This document shows, in pieces, positions 39,001 to 48,459 of a DNA stretch of 64,000 nucleotides (positions within the stretch are counted from its first letter, which is position 1; each line of letters opens with the position of its first letter). The stretch is from positions 3,855,501 to 3,919,500 of the forward strand of contig NC_060107.1 of assembly GCF_021155765.1 (NCBI RefSeq), in the 5' to 3' direction. The notes beneath the pieces are model-generated. The model had not been told where the DNA came from, did not search any database, and was given only the letters and a program-made list of their open reading frames with translations. The translations under genes were made by a program, and so were the position numbers. The DNA is from Diprion similis (taxonomy: Eukaryota > Arthropoda > Insecta > Hymenoptera > Diprionidae).

Positions 39001-42000
39001 ATCAAGTCGTGCACTCTGTACTATGCGTGCAACGACTCTCGGGATATCTGTAATTCCCATATTGAAACACCCCCCCCCCCGCCCCCCCCCCCCCCCGCCC
39101 CACACACATGAATATCTCTTTCCCTCTTATTCAATATTCTCTTCTTTCTTATACTGTCCTATTATTATGATTATACGAGCTCTACTACAACCTTATATAT
39201 ATATGATCGAATTTTCGAAAGTTTGTGAAAAAACTTCTTTTACCTGGTTGTAGGTTGTATGCGAGGATTAGAAAACGGGCAGAGGGTCTGCTGATTCGCG
39301 AAATAGCTTCACGACGGCTCGCCCCCCTCGTGCCACGTGGTTGAAAATGTTGAGTAATACGCTTCAGGGACGCATTGGCTTCAAATCCGGTTTCGTCTAG
39401 CTTAAAGTCGGGACGAGAGAGACAGACAGAGATATATGTATATAGATAAATATGTATATATAGCGGAAGCGGAAAATATTGCCTCTTCATCGCTATCGCG
39501 TCACGATTGTTACGCGTGTCTCTCAAATTATTAAAGTTTCTTTGAATATCTGTATATGTATAATAAATCGGAATGAAAAATTGGAAGAAATTCGTAATTT
39601 TTAAACTGGATTTTTATTATATTTAGTTGCGGGGTTTAATTTTTAAAAAAATTTTTTTTTATTTGCATATATATGTAGTATAGTTTTCCAGAAAAATTCG
39701 AGACTTTGTTGTATAGACATTTAGCCTGTCAATATATCACTGACTGAGTTGAACATTTGCGTGTTAAAAGAGGCCTGAGACTATATTCTGGGTCAACCCG
39801 GAGTCTCTGATCTCGAAAACGATGCTATCGCGTAATATGACGCATTCGGTCTTTACGAAATACATACGTAACTTTACACGCCTGTATATTTCTAGAATGT
39901 GATTCACGTGTCGGGTGGCTGTTTCTTGTGCGGTTCGCGCACTCGTGATTGTTGGAATACATCTATTTCTCTGACTATGAGAACGAGGAGAATGTATGTC
40001 TGATTGTGAAATGGCGGTTTTTCCATTGAAAAAAGTTTACAGAAAGAATAAGAAATTATTTTCAATCCAGTGTTTACGATATTTTAGTTACGTTACTCAG
40101 AATAGATTACATTTAAAGTATGCTTTTCTCCGGTTTCGAGTTCCATGAAATCTCTGATTATGTTTAATGTAGTCATGAATGATTCAGATGAATAGTTATT
40201 TCGACGTTTTACCAAGTATTTTAAACTCGTGTTGACAATACTCATTGATTTCTGTCAGTATAGAGATCAGTGACGATACTCGACGACTGTTTCGAATTGA
40301 TAATTATCTCATTCTGGAAATTTGCTTCATATGTAAACACTGGGCTTGATCTGACGATGATCTCAGTGATTTGAAAGAGGGAAACAAAAGATTGTTCGAA
40401 AAAGCTGTCTGCTTTGAATTTTGACAGTAGTCTTTTGGTGAAACGTCACCGCCTCATCGTAGAAAAACTATTAATAATGAATGAGTACTTGAGTGTATCG
40501 GAATTTTGGCATTTACTTTGTCTACGTTATCAAATGGATATCGCGGATAGTAAAGTATGGTCACGCCCGATGTTAGTATATGTAAATACCCTCGCATATT
40601 ATTTGTAATTGAAATGATTATACTCAAATTAATCTTTATTCTTTTGTGGTTATCGTTACAGTACCTCGACATCGGTGAGGATATGGGCGTACCTGATGAC
40701 TTTACCAAAAGCGAAATGGTCTCGGGTATGTGGTGGAGGCATCTATTGGCTGGTGGAATCGCTGGCGCTGTTTCACGAACCTGTACGGCACCTCTCGACC
40801 GTATTAAAGTATACCTACAGGTAATTAAACGGTGATCAACGATCGTTCATTCGTATATTCTTTACTTTTATTCACTGATATTTTGTTATGGCAAAGCTAA
40901 AAAGATGGTAATTATTTCGTCGCAAACTTTTAATACTGGTCTATCGTAAATGTGTGTTGTACAGTATCCTTTGTTGATAAACATTCGAAGCTGTGCAATC
41001 TCTTATAAAGTCAAATTAATCAGTTCTAAATCTGAGGATCAGTAGACCAGATTTAAAATCAATTATCTAATTTCATTCAATCTTGATGATCGGAGCGGTC
41101 TTTGGTAGTGAAATTAATTAGCTCCTATTTCAATCGCAAAGCTATATGGATCGGGAATAGAGATTATATCGAAATGCGAGCAATGATAATGTACTAAAGT
41201 GTCTAGCGAAATCTTCTTCTTTTAAAAACCTCTGTCTCAATTATTGAATGAATATAACACATTGATTTATGCTTCTATTTTATTGTCAGTATTATTATTC
41301 AAATGTAACAGGCAATGAGTGGCATAGATGTTTCTTTACAGGTACATGGAACGAGACAGTGTAACATATCATCCTGTTTCAAACACATGCTGAGAGAAGG
41401 CGGTGCGCTAAGTCTCTGGAGAGGGAATGGTATCAATGTACTTAAGATCGGTCCTGAAACTGCGCTTAAGTTCATGGCCTATGAACAAATTAAGAGAATG
41501 ATAAAGGGAGACGATTCTCGAGAACTTAGCATTTACGAAAGATTCATTGCTGGATCTATCGCCGGTGGAGCCAGTCAATCAGCCATATATCCACTCGAGG
41601 TACATCAAAATATTGTATAATTTTTCTTCAGCTTTCCACCAGTAAAAGACAATTAATGTTAACTGAGAAAAATAATATTGAAGGTACTAAAAACGCGGTT
41701 GGCTCTTCGAAAAACAGGGGAATTCACCAGCATCATAGACGCGATGCAAAAAATTTATAGTTCCGGTGGTCTGAAATGTTTTTACCGAGGGTACGTTCCC
41801 AATCTCATCGGAATACTGCCATATGCTGGAATTGATCTGGCTGTTTACGAGGTAAGAGGATAGATAACCGTTGTTGCATAATTAACTATTTCCTTCTTCT
41901 TTACTTTATATTGGTAATTTCACAACGTTCCGCGTATTACATGTAGAGCTTGTTTTCATATAATATGGATAAACAAACACCAATAATCAATGTTTACATA

Positions 42001-42440
42001 TAATTTTACAGACTCTGAAGAACAGTTACATACGCACGCATCAGAAAGACGAACATCCGGCATTCTGGCTTCTGCTGCTTTGCGGAACGGCTTCAAGTAC
42101 GGCTGGTCAAGTCTGTTCGTATCCTCTAGCTCTAGTCAGAACTAGGTTACAAGCTCAAGTAACACCATACAGAACTCCGAATACCATGGTTGCTGTATTT
42201 CAAGATATACTTCACCGAGAAGGTTTTCGTGGGCTTTACCGAGGCTTGACGCCTAACTTTTTAAAGGTACGTTAACCAAAATTTGAGTCAATTCAATTTT
42301 AGTGATGGACATTTTTTCTATCTTTAACATCTACTAACATCGGAAAATTTTCTCCTTATTTATAGGTTGCTCCTGCTGTATCCATTAGCTATGTTGTATA
42401 CGAACACTTCAGACAGGCTCTGGGTGTTAACATGACGTGA
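21594..42440 (+). CDS. SCaMC: Calcium-binding mitochondrial carrier SCaMC (ATP-Mg/Pi carrier, SLC25A24/25-like)
   Basis: This carrier exchanges ATP-Mg for phosphate across the inner mitochondrial membrane and is switched on by cytosolic calcium through N-terminal EF-hands. The exons are 21594-21779, 22651-22777, 25473-25560, 26224-26335, 40662-40820, 41342-41599, 41684-41851, 42012-42266 and 42366-42440, giving 475 residues. The EF-hand loops are at residues 35-46, 69-80, 100-111 and 136-147. The fourth has L in place of the usual glycine, as its family relatives do. Three carrier repeats follow with signatures [20 protein letters not shown] and [10 protein letters not shown], and [21 protein letters not shown] closes repeat 2. 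Intron 4 is over 14 kb and contains an in-phase alternative first exon. Exon 6 has a second in-frame acceptor 30 nt upstream (41312). Confidence 0.95.
26866..27174 (+). other. GC-rich island with an open frame and a 36-bp palindrome
   Basis: A frame open from a TAG at 26863-26865 to a TAA ending 27174 crosses a CpG-rich island in SCaMC intron 4. An internal ATG in the [10 protein letters not shown] context would start a peptide of about 85 residues with a serine-threonine dipeptide run and then a leucine-rich stretch ([15 protein letters not shown]). Bases 26976-27011 are a perfect palindrome built of GACGTC/GTCGAC units, so both strands encode Ser-Thr repeats there. It could be an unannotated exon, a microprotein, or simply a CpG-rich regulatory island. 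No strong splice sites or Kozak context decide it. Confidence 0.35.
30750..30935. repeat. Imperfect tandem direct duplication, two copies of about 85-95 bp
   Basis: Copy 1 (30750-30833) and copy 2 (30841-30935) share GAGCTTGTAGC, CGGTCGGTAACTCGA and CCCTGAAGTTGTATACAGT in the same order. Copy 2 has an extra block of roughly 15-17 bases before the last shared segment. It lies in SCaMC intron 4. No coding potential was seen in it. Confidence 0.8.
31387..31552 (-). other. Coding-like island on the minus strand in SCaMC intron 4
   Basis: On the minus strand a GC-rich open frame reads [19 protein letters not shown] and continues to [11 protein letters not shown], then meets a perfect donor (AAAG|GTAAGTATT) at 31386. 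The possible acceptor (GACGTCAG at about 31553) has no pyrimidine tract and an in-frame TAA lies just upstream, so the 5' side is unresolved. I do not recognise the peptide. The plus strand is also open here, which weakens the coding case. It may be an exon of an antisense transcript or a relic. Confidence 0.25.
32526..32545. repeat. Poly-C tract (20 C)
   Basis: An uninterrupted run of C on the plus strand, hence G on the minus strand, lies inside SCaMC intron 4, about 0.9 kb upstream of the alternative first exon. It is likely length-polymorphic and prone to sequencing error. It could fold as a G-quadruplex or i-motif. Confidence 0.95.
32999..33028. repeat. Poly-A tract (30 A)
   Basis: A pure A run lies in SCaMC intron 4 just upstream of the alternative promoter. 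An A/AAAT-type tract at 33581-33630 follows the alternative exon. No target duplication suggests a retrotransposon tail. Confidence 0.95.
33160..33468 (+). promoter_or_regulatory. Candidate internal promoter and 5' UTR for a short SCaMC transcript
   Basis: Composition shifts from AT-rich to GC-rich immediately before an ATG exon at 33469. The stretch has a TGACGTG half-CRE next to a GATTGG (inverted CCAAT) near 33208-33221, and initiator-like TCAGT (about 33306) and TTTAGTTCGG (about 33372) motifs. There is no TATA box at a convincing distance. A complete CRE octamer lies further upstream at 32346-32353. This layout resembles a TATA-less insect promoter, but transcription starts cannot be seen from sequence. 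Confidence 0.5.
33469..33552 (+). CDS. Candidate alternative first coding exon (SCaMC short isoform or microprotein)
   Basis: ATG at 33469 opens 28 codons ([16 protein letters not shown] ... GELVQK) ending exactly at a consensus donor AAA|GTAAGT. The exon ends in phase 0, as does the acceptor of SCaMC exon 5 at 40662. Joining them would make a carrier of about 332 residues with a new N-terminus containing a CxxC pair and no EF-hands. The same exon can also join in frame to 34263-34457, which ends the protein after 64 more residues. The exon is flanked by promoter-like sequence upstream. Either join is inferred; no family match for the 28 residues is known to me. Confidence 0.5.
34263..34457 (+). 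other. Possible second exon of a 92-residue microprotein
   Basis: An acceptor-like ATCGTTAG at 34255-34262 is followed by an open phase-0 frame of 64 codons ending in TGA at 34457. The peptide is basic at first ([15 protein letters not shown]), then tyrosine-rich ([13 protein letters not shown]), then [16 protein letters not shown]. Its composition looks more coding-like than the AT-rich flanks. It has an internal ATG at 34284 as well. I recognise no family. It may instead be a poison exon that truncates the alternative SCaMC transcript. Confidence 0.35.
36805..36830. repeat. Poly-T tract (26 T)
   Basis: A pure T run in SCaMC intron 4; no other structure was seen around it. Confidence 0.95.
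38112..38160. repeat. CTTC-type microsatellite
   Basis: About 50 bp of CTTC/CTCT repeats form a pyrimidine-only strand in SCaMC intron 4. It is likely polymorphic. Confidence 0.9.
39070..39101. repeat. C-rich tract with two G interruptions
   Basis: About 30 nearly pure C on the plus strand, followed by a short CA run. The minus strand is a G-tract able to form a quadruplex. It is inside SCaMC intron 4, about 1.5 kb before exon 5. Confidence 0.9.
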
Positions 42441-42526
42441 TGAATATATTTATTAGGGGACATTAATTCTATTAAATTATTGTGTAATTATATGATAAAA
42501 GTTATGCTAAATCTGCAAGCTAGCAT

Positions 42527-42562
42527 GAAGCAAGCCGTGCAGGCAGGCCTGCACGCTACTTC
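42527..42562 (+). repeat. Palindromic hairpin in the SCaMC 3' UTR
   Basis: CGTGCAGGC (42536-42544) and GCCTGCACG (42547-42555) are perfect reverse complements separated by AG. The helix can continue with an AG/CT pair past a bulged C, and with GAAG (42527-42530) against CTTC (42559-42562). It lies about 90 bases after the SCaMC stop codon, so it should be in the mRNA. Confidence 0.85.
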
Positions 42563-43580
42563 GCCCTTCCTTCCTTTGACTAAAGCAGCTTATTTCTTAC
42601 TGAAGTTGTCATAAATGTTATAAATTATTTGCTACTTAAAAGTTTGAGAAAAAAAAGTAAATTAAAAAAATAACAAAATACAATCAAAACAATTGATATC
42701 GATGCTACAAGAGTCGCCAGAGGGAGAGGCAAGATATTCCAGCGTTATCGAGACGTTCCAGGCTGATGGTTGGTGCACTTCCAATGCAAAGAGTGGAGTT
42801 ATCTTGAAAATTGAGGATAACAAAAAGTGGATTAATCAATAAATTGATTGGTTGATCAAAAATTCGATGTTTCGGTTGAATGTAAACAGTGATACGAGCG
42901 TTAATTAAACTAGAAAAAGAAAAGGGGGAACGAACATACTACTTAAAAACCACTGGAATAAAAAATCAGCTCAAGATTTTATTTAAATATGGACATTTAA
43001 TGTGATATTCTCAAGATTTTTTTTGCTCGTTCCAATTCAACAAAACTTTCGAAACCTAATGCTATCGTACAGCCGCTAAAAGTAACGAATTAATAGCCTA
43101 ATGATTAGTTATAAAGTAGACATCCCACTGCGTGCCTGCAAAAATGATCGACTGATTAGGGATTCTTCGAATTCCACATACCTGTATAAATATTAATATT
43201 ACTCGATACGATTCATTCCCTGATTATAGTAACCAATGTTGCGTTAGCAAAGTTCTTCTGTATGTTGCTATCGTTACGATTGTAACGGAATGTTTGTATG
43301 ATGTGATAATACATATATATATGGGACAGATTTTCGTATTACATACTGCAAACTGACCTTGCCACCTATATTATTGATGGGCCAGTACCAACAGTTGATT
43401 AGGTATTTTATGTATACGATTTTCTGGCAGTATGAACTGTGAAAGTATAGATACTTTTACTACGAGATAAATATACAGATATTTTAGCTGTATATGGGAC
43501 TGATGATACACGACTTTAAGCAAGGAACGTTGAGAATCGATTGAAACTTCGAGTAATTTTAAAAAAAATTTATATGTATA

Positions 43581-43614
43581 TTATTATATATTATTATTAT
43601 TATTATTATTATTA
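43581..43614. repeat. ATT microsatellite
   Basis: A run of TTA/ATT trinucleotides between SCaMC and PGLS; likely polymorphic. Confidence 0.9.
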
Positions 43615-45212
43615 GTTTCGCATGAAGACATGTAGGTGTACTGTATAGATTATATATTACATACAATATGCGTGACGTCTTTTTCTACGATGAGCAAATG
43701 TAATTTATTGGTTTTTATGTTTTTGATTATTATTGTTTATAATAGACTCAGTTCCTTGGAGGCTGCAGGCACCAGTTTTCACCTGTAATTATAATAAATA
43801 TTGTACGATATCTCTTATATCTTAAATATTATAAATGTGATTCCCTCTGCTAGGCAGGAGAATTGTACTTTGCTGAATAACTAAATCTTCATTCAAATTA
43901 TTGTTACACGGTCTTTCGCTCTATTATTACGGTTACTACTATATAAACTATTACTTCTACTACTACTACACCATTACTATTGCCTACTACCATTGTTACT
44001 ACTGCCACTGTTACTATTCATTGCATTGAAATCACACAAGAATGTCTTCTGTGATCCAGCAACTAAATACAGTGTTTACTCAATTACCACAATAATTTTC
44101 GTTGCATTCTGTATTTCAACAGTCAACTGTGACGCAGTATTACCTACACTAAGTATTAAGCTGTTATTTTTTTCTTTTGGTTACTTTACGTCTTCAACGC
44201 TAGCATGATTCGGATTTACCGTTACATTCTAGAATTGAAGCTGATGAGTGAAAAAATAAAAAAATAAAAAAATAAACAATTATGTGTCTTGTGACATTAT
44301 TGTAATTTCAACATCTTCTTCCTTTACTTACATTATAATAAAACAGTTTTCGGACAGAAAAAGTCAAAAGCTTCAGGTTTGATTCTGTACGCATACTCTG
44401 AAAAACTTAACACACTGAGTATATTGAATTTAGTAATGCCGACTTATATATAATAACATTTTTTTATTACCATACATGGAATTTTTTTTCTTATACATCA
44501 TACATATGAAAATTACATTACCTGCCTAGGAAAAATAAAAAAAAAATCGTCAACCACTCAATCACAGCCACCTCTACAGTCGTTACATAATAGAATCAAA
44601 GTTCACAGTTTTTTTTATTTCTGTGCCTCTAATTTTTATGTCTTTGGAATACTTTTTCCTTTAACATGGCTCGACAATTCTGCGGTATTGTGGAAATATG
44701 ATAGACAGCGAGACAAAGAAATAATAATCATACTTATTTTTTTTTTTTTTAATAAATCGTGATTTCAATATCACAGCAATAAAAAAGGCTTACTCACATC
44801 ACAAGATTTACACAATTTAGTTGGTTTGTAAGATTTTAAGAAAGTGAGTAAACAAGGCTGTGGGACAGTATTGAAATTTGATACCGTATATTATATTAAG
44901 AAAATGATCACCGAAAGTTAGGCACAAATTTCTTGTTTTGATACTTTGATTAAAGCACTTAAATCTTGGATTAAACTTGAAAATATGTGTTACTTCCCTA
45001 TACCTAATTGACAGATTGCATGGATAATAAGTTGATATTTAAATACAATGTGTATACATATATATCGTATCTACTTATGTATTGTATAAACAATTGTATT
45101 TACCATAAGTATCGCAATCATAAGCTCACTTTAAAAGATACAAAAAGTAGTGGAATGTTTTATACTCTTTTACACGGAAACGTGTTACAGTTTGTGCCAA
45201 GTAACATACTGT

Positions 45213-46529
45213 TTAAGTTGATTTAACGTGTTTAGCTGCCCCTTGGTCGAGAATCCAATACAACCATCCGTTGCTCGGTTGTACCCTGGCAGCTGGCAAG
45301 TTTTCTTTTTCTTTCAAAATACGCTGTGGAATTGAATGCATATTATCGCTTCTAACTACGGTACAATAAAAAAAACTTGAACTTGAGGTAATTGGTAATC
45401 CTACCTTTACCATGTCTGCTTTACCCTCTCCGGCAATGGCAAAAATGCATACTTTTGCACTGTTTATAACTGGGAATGTTAGCGTTATTCGAGAGGGCGG
45501 TGGCTTCGGCGAGTCATTTATAGGGCTTACCCAGACGCTAGTTTCTTCAAGCAATCGATGATTGGGAAAGAGGGAACAAGTGTGACCATCGGGACCCATT
45601 CCCAGAAGTAATACATCGAACTTTGGTAAACTGTCCGGCGCAAAGTAAACGGACATTTGTTTAATGTAATCTTTGGCTGCTTCTTCGGCTGTTGGAGTTG
45701 AAAATTTATTATAACAACGTTTTTTCAAAATTACATCATCTTCATTATCGCAGAGGCTGAACAATCATCTGGTTCGATTAACATCCAGAGTATTAAATAT
45801 TTTTCATACCTGAGAGATCGGGATTAATTTTGATAAATTGCTCCTCTGTTATGGGAATCTTTCCCACCAAGTTCGACTTGTACATTCCGTATGTCGATTC
45901 CTCGTTATTGAAGGGTACGACTCTTTCGTCACAAAAAAAGAACCTCCATTTACTCCAGTCTGTTGTTATGGTAGGCAAACCTTCTACTAAGAACTTGACG
46001 AGTGAACCACCTGTGAAATAGTTGAAAAAAAAATGTTAATCATTTATTACGAATCTTGATTAAATTTGTGGAAATCGGTTACGATTGAATTCTAACTAAA
46101 AGACCAGGTCTAAGCTGAAATTTTATCAGGCAGTTTTTCTAATAAGAAATAGGCTGAAAAAAAAAGTTCAGATTTGAACGAATTTATTACATCGTCATTC
46201 GTCGCGTGTTTGTTACCAGCCGGCCTGAGTGAGAGATTGATTAACATCATGTTCAAAAAGTGACATTCACTTAGTAAAAGTGAAAACCGTCAAGACATTA
46301 TTACACATAAAATGGAATATTTAGTGAGAGGAACGAGGAGAGGAACGAGGAGAGGAACGATAAGCTGGTATTAGACTAGTGTGAAAAAAAAATTTAAAGA
46401 TGAGAGACCTGATAGACCAATTTTGAAGACATCGTCACGCGATATCGCATCGTTGGCACTATCTTGAATGATGCTAACGAGTCGTTTAATAACACTGGAA
46501 ACGTCCTTTTCGATGATTATTTGAGCCAT
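45213..46529 (-). CDS. PGLS: 6-phosphogluconolactonase
   Basis: This enzyme hydrolyses 6-phosphogluconolactone in step two of the cytosolic pentose phosphate pathway. The exons are 46409-46529, 45810-46010, 45405-45688 and 45213-45323, giving 238 residues, the usual size for animal PGLS. The start is ATG at 46529 (MAQIIIEKDVSSVIKR). Diagnostic stretches are GLSGGSLVKFL (phosphate-binding loop, made by the first splice), FFFCDERVVPFNNEESTYG, LLLGMGPDGHTCSLFPNH (catalytic region), SPKPPPSRITLTFPV and GEGKADMVK joined to RILKEKENLPAARVQP. The third intron (45324-45404) stays in frame if read through, which would insert a serine-rich segment. The gene is convergent with SCaMC and divergent from ABHD13. 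Confidence 0.95.
46327..46360. repeat. 12-bp minisatellite in PGLS intron 1
   Basis: The unit AGAGGAACGAGG is repeated 2.8 times in exact tandem inside intron 46011-46408. Confidence 0.95.
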
Positions 46530-48459
46530 TTTTCTCGCACAAGCTTGCTCGTTGGTATAACCTCAATGCTCGAATATCATCGGCGAATTTCGGCGGACGA
46601 CCTCTAACAAAAAATTCCAATGACGTGCACACGTTCGTCCATAATCCATATGGTCAATCAGTTGTTATTCAACGACGGATTATAACTTGGAACAAAACAA
46701 CAAAGTTAGAAAGAAAACTGCCCGTTATTCTCGTTAGTGGCGCACCGGTGCTTGGTAAATCTCTGGTGTAATGAAGTACACAATAAATTATCCGATTTTT
46801 GTGCAATATTGTACAGATCTTAATTATCATCGTCTTGTCTGAATTCGTGGAAATGCTTCCTCAAGGTAAATATTTCATTTCATTCGGTGGGCTAAGTAGA
46901 CTCTATAGGTATGTATAATAATTTATAACTTGTATTTACTACATACACAATTTACCGGTAAATTTGCTGTGCTTGTCGGTAAGCGAAGACAAGTTTTTTT
47001 TGTTTGTATAACTGGAGAGCCATTGTCTCCTTTTAATACATGAAATAGAATAGGATACAACATCAATGTCGACCCGTCGGTTAATCGTGTCGGCATAACA
47101 GACCACGTTCTTATCGGCTATAGCATATGGTGCTAGGTTGATATTCAAATTTCTTTCGATACTGTTTGGTAGACATTATTATAATATACCTATATTATCC
47201 TGTGATAATAAATCTATCGCTATTTGGACTGCTAAACTCCGTCTCGACTAAGTCCACGTTCAAGGGTTTACTTACGATATTAAGAAAAGCATATAGGTAT
47301 TGTCTCAATAGAAATTATCTACCATTTTATACGTAATTTATACTAAGAATTTATAACGAAAAAACAATACACGATCGGTGTCACGTGAGCACCAATTGAA
47401 ACGGCTATTTTATATTTTTCAGTCAACGGTCTAAGTAATTCTCCGTCGCTGGAGAGGTAATTGTGAGTATAAATATTCATTAATTTGATGTAAAAGTCGG
47501 ATAAACAAAAGCGAAGATTATGGCACTGATGCCTGCCTGGGTAAAAGGGGAAGGTGAAAAGTTTTACGTGGTATTAGTTGCTTCGTATTTTATAAAGCGG
47601 GGTTTCCTTTATTTGCGGGATTTGAGATTGGCGAGAGATTGAGACTAGCGATTGTCCGTTCTGGTGAATCAGTGTCATATTTCATTACATTTGATTTATC
47701 AAATATATAATTATTGATCAATTAATACAAATCATCGCAAGGATCTTCAGTGCTACTGCGGCTTTTGCGCGTACACTTGATACTTTAAGTTCTAAGGTTT
47801 TAAGGGACAGAATTAGTCAAGAATTGAGGCGTTCGAAAACAGGGACAGAAAGCTTGTCTTTAATTTTCGAAGTTGCGCATTTCCGCCGTTTGTGATAATT
47901 CGTTCGAATTTTTAGAATTTATGAGTCAAACAATTTGCGGATTCTATTCAGAAGTAGAAACGTTCGGTAAGCATCATCCAATTTTATTTTTCATATCTAT
48001 TTCATGTCGTTAGTATTTGTATTTCCCGGTTACTGTGATGTAAGAAAATAAGTGACACCTGCTGGCCGAAAAGAAGACTGTCGAAAAATAACGAGCCTGT
48101 GGGCCAGCTATATTTTTTTGTGTTCATGTTGACGCCATAAGCATTCTAATACGTTTATGGTCACGCACAATGCACGCATACGTATTGTTTACGGCTATAC
48201 TATTAATTATAAACCAGTGTTAGATATGCAAACTATAGGACGTTTTGTAAATGTTTATTTAACAGCTGCTTCCAGCGGAGTAGCTCACACCGTATAGACT
48301 CGGTAGTATAATATCTGTTATGATAAGGTTCGAGCTGCAAATGAGGACTTTCATAAAGCTCGATAGGTTATCCAGGTAACCGACGTTCTCGAGCTCAATC
48401 AGCTATAGAACCGACCATATAATATTCGATTAGAATCCAAAGAAATTGAAGGCGGAAAA
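46530..48459. other. Divergent intergenic region between PGLS and ABHD13
   Basis: About 1.9 kb separates the two start codons. No coding exon, RNA gene or repeat family could be supported; promoters of both genes must lie at its ends. Confidence 0.7.

Larger units (their letters stand above)
26336..40661 (+). other. Giant intron 4 of SCaMC (14.3 kb)
   Basis: The intron separates the EF-hand half of SCaMC from the carrier half, exactly between RYWRHST and YLDIGED, with both ends in phase 0. It is rich in homopolymers, A/T microsatellites and short tandem repeats. It holds a GC-rich island with a palindrome (26866-27174), a local duplication (30750-30935), a minus-strand coding-like island (31387-31552), a promoter-like region (33160-33468) and alternative exons (33469-33552 and possibly 34263-34457). 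The remainder shows no gene I can support. Confidence 0.85.
42441..45212. other. SCaMC 3' UTR and convergent intergenic space
   Basis: This separates the stop codons of two convergent genes (SCaMC + and PGLS -). It contains a stable palindromic hairpin at 42527-42562, an ATT microsatellite at 43581-43614, and several A- and T-rich runs. No coding frame is supported. Confidence 0.75.

Noticed and set aside
38951-39253. Open frames across the second C-rich tract
   Set aside because: Poly-proline/glycine produced by the homopolymer; no splice or family support.
45689-45764. PGLS exon 3 starting at the upstream ATTGTTCAG acceptor
   Set aside because: It gives a frame with an early TAA; the acceptor AACTCCAACAG restores the family sequence LSAEEAAKDY.
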